DNA of 64,000 nt from Pseudorasbora parva (taxonomy: Eukaryota > Chordata > Actinopteri > Cypriniformes > Gobionidae): assembly GCF_024679245.1 (NCBI RefSeq), contig NC_090180.1, positions 17,174,507 through 17,238,506 on the forward strand. The letters are read 5' to 3'. The notes beneath the pieces are model-generated. The model searched no databases. It saw only the letters and a program-made list of their open reading frames with translations, and was not told the origin of the DNA. Below are positions 1-11,887 of the stretch, one piece after another (within the stretch, counting starts at the first letter, position 1; every line of letters begins with the position of its first letter). Position numbers and translations under genes: made by a program.

Positions 1-254
1 ACAATATATGCATTTGCAATATAAAAATTTGTAGTTTACCGTTTTGTTACTTTTCCTATCTGACTGCGATAGACAGTTTAATAGGTAACACTGAATTAAA
101 TGTGAGTTTTTCTTCCCATTTTAGTCAACATGCATGACATAATTATTAAGCTGAATCATTACGCACATGACTGGCAGTCTTCTTAATAAAGTAAGCCAAG
201 CAAATTCATTTTATTTTTGATATTAAAAATAGGAACAATTTAGGCTAAACCCTT
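1..254. other. AT-rich flank, nothing recognised
   Basis: No ORF, RNA gene or clear repeat boundary is visible. The coding exon of the receptor downstream begins at a splice acceptor, so this stretch is probably part of a 5' intron of that gene, but no leader exon can be pointed to. Confidence 0.4.
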
Positions 255-785
255 TTAACCCCTTCAGACCCTGCCTGCTGTCATTGAAATGGACATCACA
301 TGTTTGTTTGTTTGGTTTTTTTGTTTTGTTTAAAAAAAATGCACTTTTATGTTTTTGTAATGTGAGTACTGCCTAGTCACTGATTGGTCCCTTATCAACC
401 AATCACAATGGAGATATGTCCATCACAATGAACTTGATAACTTTTTTTGTGCCAGGCTGTGCAATTTGTGCAAGCATTTCAAAGCTAACTTACAGAGCTA
501 CACATTCTAATGTATAATTCATGAAAAACTATCAATAATTTTTTATTTGGTTTTAGTAAGATTTTTTAGATTTTTAGATTTCATATCATACTAGTTCATA
601 AATAGGGTTATATTTTTTTGTGTGTGTGTGGGTTCAGTTGTGGTGTCCATTGCACTGGGCAAGTAAAAAAAAAAATAAGTTGGCAAAAATGTAGGTTTTT
701 TTACATTAATTTCTACATTGAAGAATTGCCAATATCGGTAATACAAATTTGCTCAGTGGGAAAAATTCAGGTCTGAAGAGGTTAA
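255..785. mobile_element. TTAA-flanked MITE upstream of nmur coding exon
   Basis: TTAA occurs at both ends (255-258 and 782-785). The inverted ends begin TTAACCCCTTCAGACC on the left and the right end reads GGTCTGAAGAGGTTAA, so the termini match with one difference. There is no coding capacity. TTAA duplication fits piggyBac- or Kolobok-type non-autonomous elements. The right end lies 30 bp before the splice acceptor of the receptor's coding exon. Confidence 0.75.
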
Positions 786-836
786 ACCTGTCTGTCTTTG
801 TTGTAACTTCTGCAGGCAATATCCTCCTGGTAACCA

Positions 837-3800
837 ATGATCCAGTTCAACTGCTCCTCTCCAGACTCCCTCTATGCAGCTGTGAATGCATCATGGTGCT
901 CCACCAAAGAGGAAGAATGTCAGAACAGAACAGTGAACCAGTCAGACCTTTGTCTGAGCCGCAGCTCTTACCTGGAGAAGTACCTCGGCCCTTGCCGTTC
1001 ACCCTTCTTCCTGCCTATGTGTGTCACCTACCTGCTCATCTTTCTAGTTGGCGTGCTGGGCAACAGTCTGACTTGCATTGTCATCGCCCGTCACCGTGTT
1101 ATGCGCACAACAACAAACTACTATCTGTTCAGCTTGGCCATCTCTGACCTCCTGGTGCTGTTGCTCGGTCTCCCTCTGGAGCTTTATGAGCTCTGGAGCA
1201 ACTATCCATTTCTGTTTGGCGTTGCTGGCTGCTACTTCAAAACCTGCCTGTTCGAGACGGTCTGCTTTGCCTCTGTGCTCAACGTGACCGCCTTGAGTGC
1301 AGAGCGCTACAGAGCTGTGGTGTATCCCCTGCATGCCAAACATGTGGCCACGCATGCTCATGCCAAGCGTGTTATCCTCGTGTTATGGGCCGTCTCGCTG
1401 TTGTGTGCCTTGCCCAATACCAGTCTGCATGGCGTGGAGACGTTAAAGCCCCGCTTTGGACTCACTTTCCCCGATTCGGGTGTGTGCACCGTGGTGCACG
1501 ATAGGTGGATCTACAACTTGCTGGTGCAAGTGACAGCGCTGCTGTTCTTTGTGCTGCCGATGCTGACCATCAGTGTGCTGTATGTTCTGATCGGCCTGCA
1601 GCTGTATCGGGAAAGACAGTGTTTTGATTCTAAGATTGGGCTCAATCAAGATGGGGTGAACCAGAGGGCACGTCATCGGCAAGTCACAAAAATGCTCTGT
1701 GAGTCCCGTTCTAGTGCTACCTCTGCTGTTGGTATCTATATCAGTAATAAGGGTTAACAGTTACACTGTAAAAAAAAAAAGAAAAGAAAAAAAGACTGCT
1801 GTGTTTGCTAGAAATTTACCGTAAATATAACTATGCTAGTAACACTTTACGTTAAGTTGAATTTACAGTAAAACTTACAGTATACTATAACAGTAAACTA
1901 TACAGTAAAAAAAATATTAAACCTGTGAATTTACCAAATTTAAATACTAATATCTGTTATGTATCTAACCTTTGATATAAACTGACAACCAACACCAAAC
2001 AAAGTGATGAGAGTCACAGGGAGGGAATTCTGGGAATGGCAATTTACGTTTTTTTCACTGTAAATTACACAATGGCTTGTTCTTTTTCACTTACAAAAAG
2101 TCCCAATTTAACAGTGTTTTACTGTAAAATTGCATTATTTAAAGTTAGATCTATTGCAATTATTCACTGTATATAGAATGGAAACTTCCAATTAGACGGT
2201 TCAACATAGCATTTAGACGGTTCAACGTAGCATTTTTACAGTAAAATGCAATATTTTTTTAATGGTCCCTTTTTTGTTCTTTTTTTTTTTTTTACAGTGT
2301 AGAGTCAACATGAAACAGCATTCACAGTTGTGTGACATATTTCCAAATTAAAATGGTTATTCATTCTGAAAAAAAAAAATCCAGTGAACTTTAATTAGGA
2401 TTTTATATATTTTGGCTTGATTGGATTGTGATTTTTTTGGATTATGAATGAAGTAGGAAAGGATTGAAAAGTACACTGTCAAAAGTGAAATTCTGTAATT
2501 ACCCTTAAGGAGGTACTTATTTACCTTAAAGGTAGGGTAGGTATGAATTAGTTTTAAAAAAAAATATTCCAAATTTGTTTAAACTTTATTTATATTTCAA
2601 TACATAATTAAAATGTAAGTACTCTGAAAAAGAAAGTGTGCAGTGTACATGTGGTGACATCATGTCAGAATCACATGTAATAAAAAAATTAACTTTACAC
2701 ATGCATTTTGTTATCTAAAGTTACATTTTGCGAAATTTAACACAACAGCGATCAACTTGAGCTATGCATATTGAGTATTTATCATCTCTACTAATGGCTA
2801 AGTGTATAACATTGTAACTTTATGCTAAGTAATGTTATGTTAGCTATATTAGGCAGCTTCATGTGCTCATGATACATGCTTCATGAAAACAAACTGAAAA
2901 AATGTATAATCAAAATAAAAGACTACCTGTCCAGCAGAAATACAGCCAACAATGCGTCGGTTTTCAGGTCCCTCAGTTCTCGACATCGTTGGAAAGCCAC
3001 GCAGATATTTACTCGCGTCTGATTTGTTTGTTTATCCAAAGACTTTCTGTGCATTGCTTTTTCTTGTACTATCTTCATTTTTTTTTTTTTTTTTGCATTG
3101 TTTGCCTTCGCTGACTGCAAAACCTGGCACTGTGAATTTTGAATGGTCTTTCTCTGCCATTATTTTCCCTTGGTTTCTTGCCTCTTGAACTGCTCAAATC
3201 AAACGAGCGAGCACAGGTGGGCAGATCCTCTACCAAAAGTGGTGGTTGCCATGGTAGCGAGAGAGAGTGACAGTTGCCCAAGCCAATCATTTGTTTCGTC
3301 CCGAACAAAAATAATGAGCGATGTTTATTGCAGATTAAAAAGTATAGAGTCACTACATTTTATACTTTCTTTTTCAGAGTACTTACATTTTAATTATGTA
3401 TTGACATATAAAGAAAGTTTAAACAAATTTGGACAAGTGTTTTAGATCATTCCTACCTACGCTACCTTTAAATAACTACATTAATTTGGTTGGTATAATC
3501 ACTTATTCTCAACCTTGAGGTCAGGGCCCATAAGAGAGCATAAGCAAACTTCCAAAGTGCATCAAGATTTAAAATGATGTAAAATAAGACAAAACAAACA
3601 TTAAAATAAGCTAAACGCATGATACTTGTTATTTTAATACAAATTTAAACAGAGTTCCATCAGTCTGGGAAAACCAGGATGCGTAAAGTTTTAAAATGTG
3701 ATTTCCAGACATGAAGAAGTCAAAGAAGTCATTTGATAAAATCAAATATTGGGCATTTTCATACATTTTTTTATAGTTTTCTCAGTATGCCAAGCTTTAA

Positions 3801-6800
3801 AATATTTCATTTAAGCAAAAACCCTTACCCTTAATCATTTATGCTTTTAATATTGTTGCTGGCCTTGGAGTCAAAAAAGGTTGAGAACCATAACCAATTC
3901 AGTCATTTTAGTTACATGATATGACTTTGAATAAATTTAGTTCATTTGATGTTACCAAATGAAGCACATTTTACAAGTTAACATTAAATGTAATTTCCGT
4001 TTGGTTAAATATCAGTTAAACAATCAGTAAACAATTTTGTCTTTGGAATACTGCACAGAGGAAATAAGCATGATAAGACCAGGAATATGTATTAGGTGCC
4101 TAATAACGGTCAACTCTGATTTCATGTTTACTTTAAAGCCACTTTTAACACTGGGTTAAGGAACGTGCATTTTACACGTTTGAATTTGGGTCAAGAAACA
4201 TCATCCCAGGATTGACGTAAATCAATTTAAAAGTCTTTTCGTACGAGTAGTACGTGCAGCAGCGTAGTGTGTGCCGTGTGTGAACATGATGGTTACTGCA
4301 CTGTAAAAAATTATTTAGAAAAAAAGTTACCTGGTTGCCTTAAAATTTTGAGTTCATTGAAATTGAAATTTTGAGTTAATACATTGAACATTTTTTGAGA
4401 TTCGACAACCTTTATTAAAATATTATTAAAAGATTTTGTAAGCATATTGGGTAATTGTGTGTGTTTTATTTTTGATGACGCAGTGAAACATGCTAAATAG
4501 TGATATTTTCATGATTTATCAATTTTTTTATGTGGTTCAGATACAATAATATTTTGAGTTTCTATTTATTAAACAAATTTCCTTCATTGTATCAACTCAA
4601 TTTTTTAATTTCAATAAACTTACAATTTTAAGGCAACCAGGTTACTTACTTTTTTAAGTTAAACCAATAAAAAACAACCAAAACATTTTACAGTGCGTAG
4701 TTCAATACTAAATGTGTGCATGCATTTACTCATCTCGCTTGCACAAAAACAGATTCATACCGCGAAATGAATAAAAACAGGGAAATGCAAGCCCTGAATA
4801 TTACGCAAATCTTTATTAAGTAAATCTTAAATAACACTTTTAGTGTAATAGGGCCTGCTCGTTATGTATTTAATCTCATTTTGTTGCTGAACTTCTATGA
4901 CCAAATGCAAACATACCGATATGAAATATGTTTTTTATATATTATTTATATATATTTATATATATTTGTATATATTGCTGAATTAAAGGTGGGATAAGTG
5001 TTATTTCAAAACCGTTTTAGAAAAAGAACTCGGGCCGAGTGGAATAACAAACTTGCAGCCAATCAGCAGGTAAGGGGCGTGTCTATGGTGAGACAAGAGG
5101 CTCAGTGCACGTCATTATTCAAAACACACGAGTCACACAGGACGGACATTAGCCAAGAAATAACAAATATATGATGGCTTTTGCTTGAATATGCTCGTGT
5201 GTCATGTTCGCTTGTTTGTCCATTTGCGATCGTATTGTGGCTCACTTCAGCGATGATAAAGACCCGTTCATTTCCAAAATCATCACCATCTAAATCCCCT
5301 CAGTGTTTCAAGGTTTCAAGCGTCAGCTCACAAAATGTGTTCGACAGGTTACAAAATGTGTTCTGCCATAGTCGTTGCCTGGGTTACGTATGTGTGGGGC
5401 GGAGCTATCAATATAGGGCTGAGACCCTTTTTGGGGGTAGGGCGTGTTTGTTTTGGTGATTTAAAATATCAACAACGGTTACCAGATATCACTTACACCA
5501 CCTTTAAGACTGTTGAAATTTCCACAAGCAGTTAAAAGGTTAGTTTGAGCTGCGCCCTCTACTGTACAGACGTGAATTTGCATTGCCTTCATTCTGAGAA
5601 AAAACTAAAACTATTTCCCTTTTGTGCTGCATTCAACTCCACGTTTAGACACGCACTCACAAACCTCCCTATAGCATTTCCCCCTTAGGGGAATCTCCGC
5701 AGACATTTTGAAGTGTGTTCCACTTCATTAAGTGGACGAGGGAGGGAAGTTTATATGGATAGGCCCTCATCCACCAAAATTTTGACTGAGGGAGCAAGGC
5801 CTTGTCCCAAATAGCACCCTAAACCCTCACAGTCTTCCTCTGAGTCTGCACTTTCAAGATGTAATGCCGTCATGAAACTTGCGGGCTCAGCTGAAGTGCG
5901 CATCGAAGGCACCCTTCTTTAAGCTTAAATGACAAATGGGACACCCTACGGTCTTGTGGACTTAACGGACATGTGCACGCAATAGCCATTTTAAGTCCAC
6001 AAGACCGAAAGTGCACATGAAGTGTGCCATTTGGGATAGGCCCCAAGTCTGCTCTGATGTATCTATATCCCACAATTCAACTTTATTGTGACGTCAAAGC
6101 AGGTCGCACTTAACTGACGTATATGATATATTAATTATTTTAAGAATTAATTGCATAATAGTGTATGAACTATGTTGAGATTTAATTGCATAATACTTCA
6201 CAAAGTTTACACTATTGGTATTTTTCTCATATAACAGCTCTTATATTCCCAACAAATGATATGCAGATATGGTGCATAAAATAAATATTTTAATGAGTTA
6301 AAAGGGGTTTAAATAATAAATCAGCTCCTTTGCAGGTTCCAAGTGATCAAGTTTTTATTAAAAAACAAGCAATCCCAGCCCCAAGTAACGCAAAAGTAAT
6401 GTAACTACTTTCCATAAAATGTAAGCAAGTAACACAATTAGTTGGAAGCAAGCAATATTGTAACACATTACTTTTAAAAATAGTTTTCCCTAATTGTATT
6501 GATATTGTAAATATGAAAGTTTACAAATGCACAGAGTGTCACAAATCCATCAGTGTGGGAAGTGTAGGGATTTGTTGATAAAAAAGTTCCAGTAATCAAA
6601 CTGAAAAACTAAAATATTATTTCCTAAATATTTTGCTAGAAAAAGAAAGAAATAGTCAAATCCTGTGCTTTAAATTATGACACATTCTTGTCCTGTGCGC
6701 AGGGTTTTACAGTTAAAGAAACCTCATGGACCTTTGTTGAGAATGATCTGTCCCGATGAACAGAAAATACTCATCTGTGCTTTATCAGCCTCTTGTCATG

Positions 6801-9800
6801 TTATTGTAAATACAAAGGGGATGTGATTTAGGAATAGCGTCAGTCTACATCTGGCTTGTTGTAATAGCTGGTCAGCACTGCTTTGTGTGGCCATACTCAA
6901 AAAAATTCAACATATATTCTGATACTCAAATACAAACAAAATACTCCAGAACTGGCCATGAACATAAATACTGTCAGTAGCACAGACGCATGCCAAGAGT
7001 AACAGTTTGTTTTACAGATTTAAACACATTATCTGGACACTTAAAATGTGTGAATGTCATTGCATTAGATAACGTGCAAACAAATAACGCTAGAGCTTTT
7101 CTTAGAACTAACGTCACTTTCAGTAGTCATTTTTTAAACAACTATTAACTGGTGTTTTGGTAATTTTTAGTGGAAGTCAGTTCTCCTAAAGTTCACACAC
7201 ACTGATAAAAATGATTCTGTGGTGATGTAAATACCACAGACAAAAACATGTGACTGCCTGAATAAGTCAGCACATGCAAGAATTAAAAACAAAGTCAATA
7301 TTAGTACTCAATTTAAGCTTGTAGAAATGAAAGCATTAAAATCATCGTTTTAAAATGAAGTTAAACCTACTTAAGTTTGTGGTACTGGATCTGGATCTGG
7401 CTCCTTGGGAAATGTATAATTTGTTTCTTATATGAAGGGAAATGCATGCAAAACCCACACACACATGGTGTTCCCATCATGCACTGGGGCATGAATAATG
7501 TTGTACTTTCATCACTGTTTTATTTTTTAGCAGTATTTACAGTATTAGCTTTTTTGTGACATCTAGAGTTCACATTCATACTCAAAAAGGATCCTACCAA
7601 TGTTACCGTTAAGTACTGAGGTCTCTGTTTGGATGGGTACAACATTACTTTTATTATGTAGATATGTTGTACACAATATCCACTGCATTATTTAGAAATT
7701 ACAATATAAATTACAAATAAACTTTAACTTTTCAAGTTCAAGATACTTACTTTTATATGTTAATTTTATTTAACTTCGTCTCAAGAAATATCTGTGTACA
7801 CACAAAACCACTGAAACCGACTCAAAACGATGTAGTACATGCCAGGCCAGTGTGTGGCGCTGTAATTCTGCCACAGAAATACACTTAAAATGGAGAAGAA
7901 GAGTTGTGACTAGAAGGGGTAAAGAGGCAAAATCTCCCAATAAAATAACAAAACATTTGCTACTAACCAGATTGTGTTTATTAACTCATACAACTACACC
8001 TACCCAACTACAAACCTACCTTTACAATAATGCAAATACAGTAATTAAATGACGCAATATTGATGTGTGCATACCCAGTGGGTGTAGCTGTAGCCTATCC
8101 CTTCTTTTTTTACAGTGAAGGACATGCTGTGATGACATCACTGTTTTACAAAATATACGGATTGGCTATAGATATGAAAATGCAAGTTTCAGATTTATCC
8201 ACTTTGGGACCCGGTTTAAAAAAAAAAACCAGTTTCAGGCTCCTAAAACGTCGGATCCTTGTGGACGAAATGTTGATACGATTAAAAAATATATATACAG
8301 CTAAACGCGTCTCTGTGCACTGGGCATTGATTGGTTACATCGATTGTACTCAGTTCCATATTAAATTCACTTTAAATATCTGTGTTAAAAATCTGCAAAA
8401 GAAAAAATAGTTACATTTTAGTTATTGTTTTCGTCAGTGCAGGTGAAGTTCATCACATTAACTAACATGACCTAGCATTTGACAGCCACAATATAATAAA
8501 TTGATATTAAATAAGGTAACACTTTTTTTTTTTTTTTACAGTGTCCTTGTTACATACACCGATTAGGTTTTTATTGTGTTGTTCCCCCTTTTGCCTGCCA
8601 AAACAGCTCTAACCGTCAAGGCATGGACCTTTAAGTCATGTAAGTTGCGAGGTGGGGCCTCCATGGATCGGAACTGTTTGTTCAGCACATCCCACAGATG
8701 CTCGTTTGGATTGAGATCTGGGGAATATAGAGGCCAAGTCAACACCTAAAACTTGTTGTGCTTCTCAAATCATTCCTGAACCATTTTTACTTTGTGGAGG
8801 GCGCATTATCCTGCTGAAAGAGGCCACAGCCACCAGGGAATACCGTTTCCATGCATGTGTCAAAGTAACATCCTCATGGATGGCAGGACCAGGTTTCCCA
8901 ACAGAACATTGCCCAAAGCATCACACTGCCTTCTTCCCATGGTGCATCCTGGTGCCATGTGTTCCCCAAGTAAGCAATGCACACGCACCCGGCCCTCCAT
9001 GTGATATTAAAAAATGTGATTCATACCAGGCCACCTTCTTTATTTGCTCCTATGTTCAGTTCTGATGCTCAATGAGCCTTGGCCACCTATGACCCAGTCG
9101 CCGGTTCACCACTGTTCCTTCCTTGGACCACTTTTGATAGATTCTGACCACTGCAGACCGGGAACACCCCACGAGAGCTGCAGTTTTGGAGATAAATCTA
9201 ACCATCACAATTTGGCCCTTGGCATACTCGTTTTGAATCCTTACGCTTGCCCATTTTTTCTGCTTCTACATCAACTTTGAGGACAAAAAGTTAATTTGCT
9301 ACCTAATATATCCCACCCACCAACAGGTGCCGTGATGAAGAGATAATCAGTGTTATTTACTTCACCTGTCGGTGGTCATAATGTTATGCATGATCGGTGT
9401 ATGTTACATGTACTTACGATAGTAAAACAGTAAATTATGTATAATTGCAACTAACCCTCAACAAAACCCTTGTCCTACCCTAACCCTAATACATTTTTAT
9501 AAGTAATATTACTCAGTACTTCAATATATAATTACACAGACACCTTAAAGTTGGGGTAAGTGCTATCTGGTAACCATTGTTGATATTTCAAATCACCAAA
9601 ACAAACACGCCCCTACCCCCAAAAAGGGTCTCGGCCCTATATTGATAGCTCCACCCCACACATATGTAACCCAGACAACGACTATGGCAGAATCTGTGTG
9701 TTACTAATCCAGATCGAATATTCAATGAAAAAGTCATCCCTTCCATCACAAAAACACAAACCATTCTCATGAACAAATAGTACATTAGTACAAATAGAGC

Positions 9801-11632
9801 CGACAGTCCAGCTAACGACATATTAAAATTATGACCAGATTAGCGTTATGGCGATCACAAAAACACAAACCGTTCTCATGAACAACTCGATAAAGTTAGT
9901 AGGCTATACAAGCTCGATAGTCCAGCTAACAACATATTACAATTATGACTGGATGGGTTATATAGATGTAAAGAGGAAACAAACATACCGATATATTAGT
10001 ATCTTACCTGTTGGACACATTTTGTGAGCTGACGCTTGTAGCCAGGGGCGTAGCACCAAATTTTGGGCCCTGGGTACAAACCATCTTGCTGGGCCCCCGT
10101 ACCATGTATGTGTATGTATAGAAAACGGACTTCCCTGCCTTGGGCCCTGGTTACTCAGTACCCTTTATCCCCCCAGTCCCACGCCCCTGCTTGTAGCCTT
10201 GAAACACTGAGGGGATTTAGATGCTCCATACGGTGTGGAAATGAAAGGGTCTTTATCATCGCTGAAGTGAGCCACAATACGATCGCAAATGGACAAACAA
10301 GCAAACATGACACACGAGCATATTCAAGCAAAAGCCAGCATATATTAGTTCTTTCTTGGCTAATGTCATAGACAGTAAAAGAAATGGACACAGCGACCCC
10401 ATTGACGTCTACGGCGAAATAATGAAGTCTACCTAGGGGCACTCACTTCCTGATGGCTGAGTGAACTGCGCAGGCTCAGACTGAGCTTGACGACGTAGAT
10501 GTGACGTGAGCCTCCTGTCTGACAGCTGTAGGTCTTCTAGTAGTTGTGGAAAGGGAAATCTGAATCACGTTGTTTAAATATTTTCTCCCGTTGCTTTTGG
10601 CTCACTATGGGCTTCTCCCCATTCTTCCCCCTTGACTTTATCAGACTTTATGTCTCCACGTCCCCCCGACTATCTCATAGACAGTAAAAGATTGCCTGCG
10701 AGCGTCTCCTCAGGTCTATACGGTAATTTCTCAACTGTGCGACAGAGTCGCGTTGGTTATGACGCAATCGTTAGCCTATTTTTACAAAAACAGCTTCTGC
10801 GGGGCGATAGTGTAAGATACAAGGTAATGGAGCCTTTTATGCATTGTCGTGTTTCTTTAGAAATAAACAATGGACAAATGGAGTCTTTAAACGCCTCTGA
10901 TGTAAAGTTATTCACTGTCAAAGTGACTCAAAAATGAATGGGAGTCAATGGGATGCTAACAGCAGGTGATGGCTTGGTTAGCAATGGCAGCCCCTAGGGG
11001 TGGAACGCTTTCCGAGCGCTAGATTACCCCCTTGGCTAATGTCCGTCCTGTGTGACTCGTGTTTTGAATAATGACGCGCACTGAGCCTCTCTCACCATAG
11101 ACACGCCCCTTACCTGCTGATTGGCTGCAAGTTTGTTATTCCACTCGGCCCGAGTCCTTTTTCTAAAACGGTTTTGAAATAACACTTATCCCACCTTTAA
11201 AATAAAGTATAATATATTTAATATAATTAAAATATAATCAAATTATAAAACTTAATACCTTCTCTTTTTTAATATTTCACAGGTGCATTGGTGGTTGTGT
11301 TTGGAATTTGCTGGGCCCCTTTTCACATTGATCGTTTCATGTGGAGCTATATTGATGACTGGACTGCAGAGAACCACCATATCTTTGAGTATGTGCATCT
11401 TTTCTCTGGTGTCTTCTTCTACTTGAGCTCAGTGGTCAATCCCATCCTGTATAACCTCATGTCTTCACGCTTCAGAGAAATGTTCCGTGAGGTGGTGTGT
11501 CAAAAAGACCGTCGTCAGCTCTCAATAAGTAAGGTTACATTACGTAGTGTTGTTTCTGCCTCTTTTTCTGCCTCCAATTCTGTCTCATTTTCTGTCAAAT
11601 TCAACCCTCGTGGGCTGCCACAAACTTTCTAG
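837..11632 (+). CDS. nmur1: Neuromedin-U receptor (class A GPCR), nmur1-like
   Basis: Two coding exons, 837-1698 and 11283-11632, join in phase 1 (Cys288 is split) to give 403 aa, close to the usual family length. The exon probably starts at 816, after a strong acceptor (TTCTGCAG, 808-815), implying an upstream leader exon. The N-terminus has NxS/T sites at residues 5, 17, 30 and 34. Seven membrane segments follow: GN in TM1, LxxxD in TM2, ERY at 156-158 in place of DRY, a likely disulfide Cys132-Cys217, FGICWAPFH in TM6 (294-302) and NPILY in TM7 (340-344). NYYLFSL and NVTAL..ERY, KMLx-LVVVFGICWAPFH and LMSSRFRE match NMUR1/2 from memory; the tail resembles NMUR1. Known role: Gq/Gi-coupled plasma-membrane receptor for neuromedin U/S in feeding, smooth muscle and stress. 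The 9.6-kb intron is filled with transposons. Paralogue assignment (nmur1 versus nmur2/3) is less certain than the family. Confidence 0.9.
1764..2299. mobile_element. MITE with CACTG...CAGTG ends
   Basis: Lies 66 bp inside the nmur intron. Ends are CACTGTAAAAA and TTTTTACAGTG, a perfect terminal inversion of at least 11 bp running into A/T homopolymers. Several internal stretches repeat the terminal motif (e.g. tttacagtaaaa). The CACTG terminus suggests an EnSpm/CACTA-type non-autonomous element. No transposase is encoded. Confidence 0.6.
2526..3471. mobile_element. TTAA-flanked element with ~105-bp inverted ends
   Basis: TTAA at 2526-2529 and 3468-3471. About 105 bp at the left (AAAGGTAGGGTAGG... 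to AGTACTCTGAAAAAGAAAG) is repeated in inverse orientation at 3360-3471. The interior has no credible ORF. The long inverted termini could fold the transcript into a hairpin in the nmur intron. Confidence 0.7.
4299..4695. mobile_element. Palindromic MITE with CACTG ends, copy 1
   Basis: CACTGTAAAAAATTA at the left and ATTTTACAGTG at the right, with the sub-terminal block AACCTGGTTGCCTTAAA inverted on the other side as TTAAGGCAACCAGGTT. A close relative lies at 35284-35655. The element sits inside the copy A repeat. Confidence 0.65.
4983..5507 (+). mobile_element. TTAA-flanked repeat, uninterrupted copy
   Basis: TTAA at 4983-4986 and 5504-5507; ends AAAGGTGGGATAAGTG and CACTTACACCACCTTTAA are imperfectly inverted. 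The same 525-bp unit occurs in opposite orientation at 9545-11200 in the same intron, where it carries additional insertions. Long ORFs across it have no recognisable protein homology. Confidence 0.7.
6491..8509. other. nmur intron, no structured element recognised
   Basis: AT-rich intronic DNA. ORFs at 7377, 7852 and 8060 are short, lack domain-like composition and are judged non-coding. No exon with splice sites fitting the receptor phase was found. Confidence 0.4.
8510..9553. repeat. AC-rich repeat split by a Tc1 insertion
   Basis: The left piece (8510-8554, ending CAGTGTCCTTGTTACA) and right piece (9402-9553, beginning TGTTACATGTACTTAC) are contiguous in a related uninterrupted copy at 11888-12105. 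The right piece includes the stretch CAACTAACCCTCAACAAAACC. The repeat family itself is unclassified. Confidence 0.6.
8557..9399 (-). mobile_element. Tc1/mariner element, internally deleted
   Basis: TA dinucleotides flank the element (8555-8556 and 9400-9401). Terminal inverted ends are CACCGATTAGG and TGATCGGTG. The minus-strand reading at 8745-8563 contains WPLYSPDLNPNEHLWDV, the C-terminal block of Tc1 transposases carrying the last catalytic residue of the DDE triad. Further minus-strand transposase-derived sequence follows to about 9260, but the total of 843 bp is roughly half a full element and the frame is broken, so the copy is dead. Confidence 0.85.
9739..9950. repeat. Imperfect tandem duplication (~105 bp unit)
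   Basis: The unit starting ATCACAAAAACACAAACC and ending with TCCAGCTAACGACATATT occurs twice in a row (about 9739-9843 and 9855-9950). It is absent from the uninterrupted copy at 4983-5507. Confidence 0.6.
10043..10189. mobile_element. 147-bp hAT-type MITE with perfect 8-bp TSD
   Basis: The direct repeat CTTGTAGC flanks it exactly (10035-10042 and 10190-10197). Termini are CAGGGGCGT and ACGCCCCTG, a perfect 9-bp inversion starting with CAGGGG, typical of hAT ends. It lies within the 9545-11200 element, and removing it plus one TSD restores the sequence seen in the uninterrupted copy. Confidence 0.85.
10368..11030. mobile_element. Unclassified 663-bp insertion with 13-bp TSD
   Basis: CTTGGCTAATGTC occurs at 10355-10367 and again at 11031-11043, and only once at the matching point of the uninterrupted copy (minus strand near 5145). 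The insert begins ATAGACAGTAAAAG, a motif repeated internally at 10678. The 13-bp duplication fits target-primed retrotransposition, but there is no poly(A) tail. The ORF at 10632-10937 is not recognised. Confidence 0.6.
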
Positions 11633-11887
11633 AAAATATAGGGGATTCTGTTTCAGTTACTTTATCCAAATACTATATCAGTTGCGCTATCAAAGTATTC
11701 AAAATATATACAGTTATGTTAATAAGTGTTTTTGTAACCAAAACATAAAGGGGCAATAACATTAGTGAATGCATTTAGACAATTTACAAAATCTTACATT
11801 GATTATGCCTAATAACTCAAAGGCGTTCAAATGTTTGGGGTTAGATTTTTTTAATGCTTTCGATAGAAAACATTATAACTGTACTAG
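11633..11887. other. 3' flank of nmur
   Basis: Probable 3' UTR of the receptor gene. No strong AATAAA signal is seen close to the stop codon at 11630-11632. Confidence 0.35.

Larger units (their letters stand above)
4220..6490. repeat. Degenerate hAT-like repeat, copy A (composite)
   Basis: Segments 4220-4298 plus 4696-4860, and 6340-6490, align by eye with parts of a second copy at 48776-50615: the GTGTGAACATGATG stretch, the CAGATTCATAC/AATGAATAAAAAC stretch, and the terminal AAGTAATG...CACATTACTTTT stretch. Copy A is interrupted by a CACTG MITE and a TTAA element. Outer boundaries are not precise. Confidence 0.4.
9545..11200 (-). mobile_element. TTAA-flanked repeat, inverse copy with insertions
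   Basis: TTAA at 9545-9548 and 11197-11200. Read on the minus strand it matches 4983-5507 almost throughout, but is 1,656 bp because of a 147-bp hAT MITE (10043-10189), a 663-bp insert (10368-11030), and a diverged/duplicated section at 9700-10010. It ends 83 bp before the acceptor of nmur coding exon 2. Confidence 0.7.

Noticed and set aside
749..1147. 132-codon ORF overlapping the receptor exon
   Set aside because: Different frame from the clear GPCR coding exon and no homology; a shadow.
9475..9495. Telomere-like CCTAACCCTAA
   Set aside because: Only two units inside a dispersed repeat, whose other copy shows ordinary sequence.
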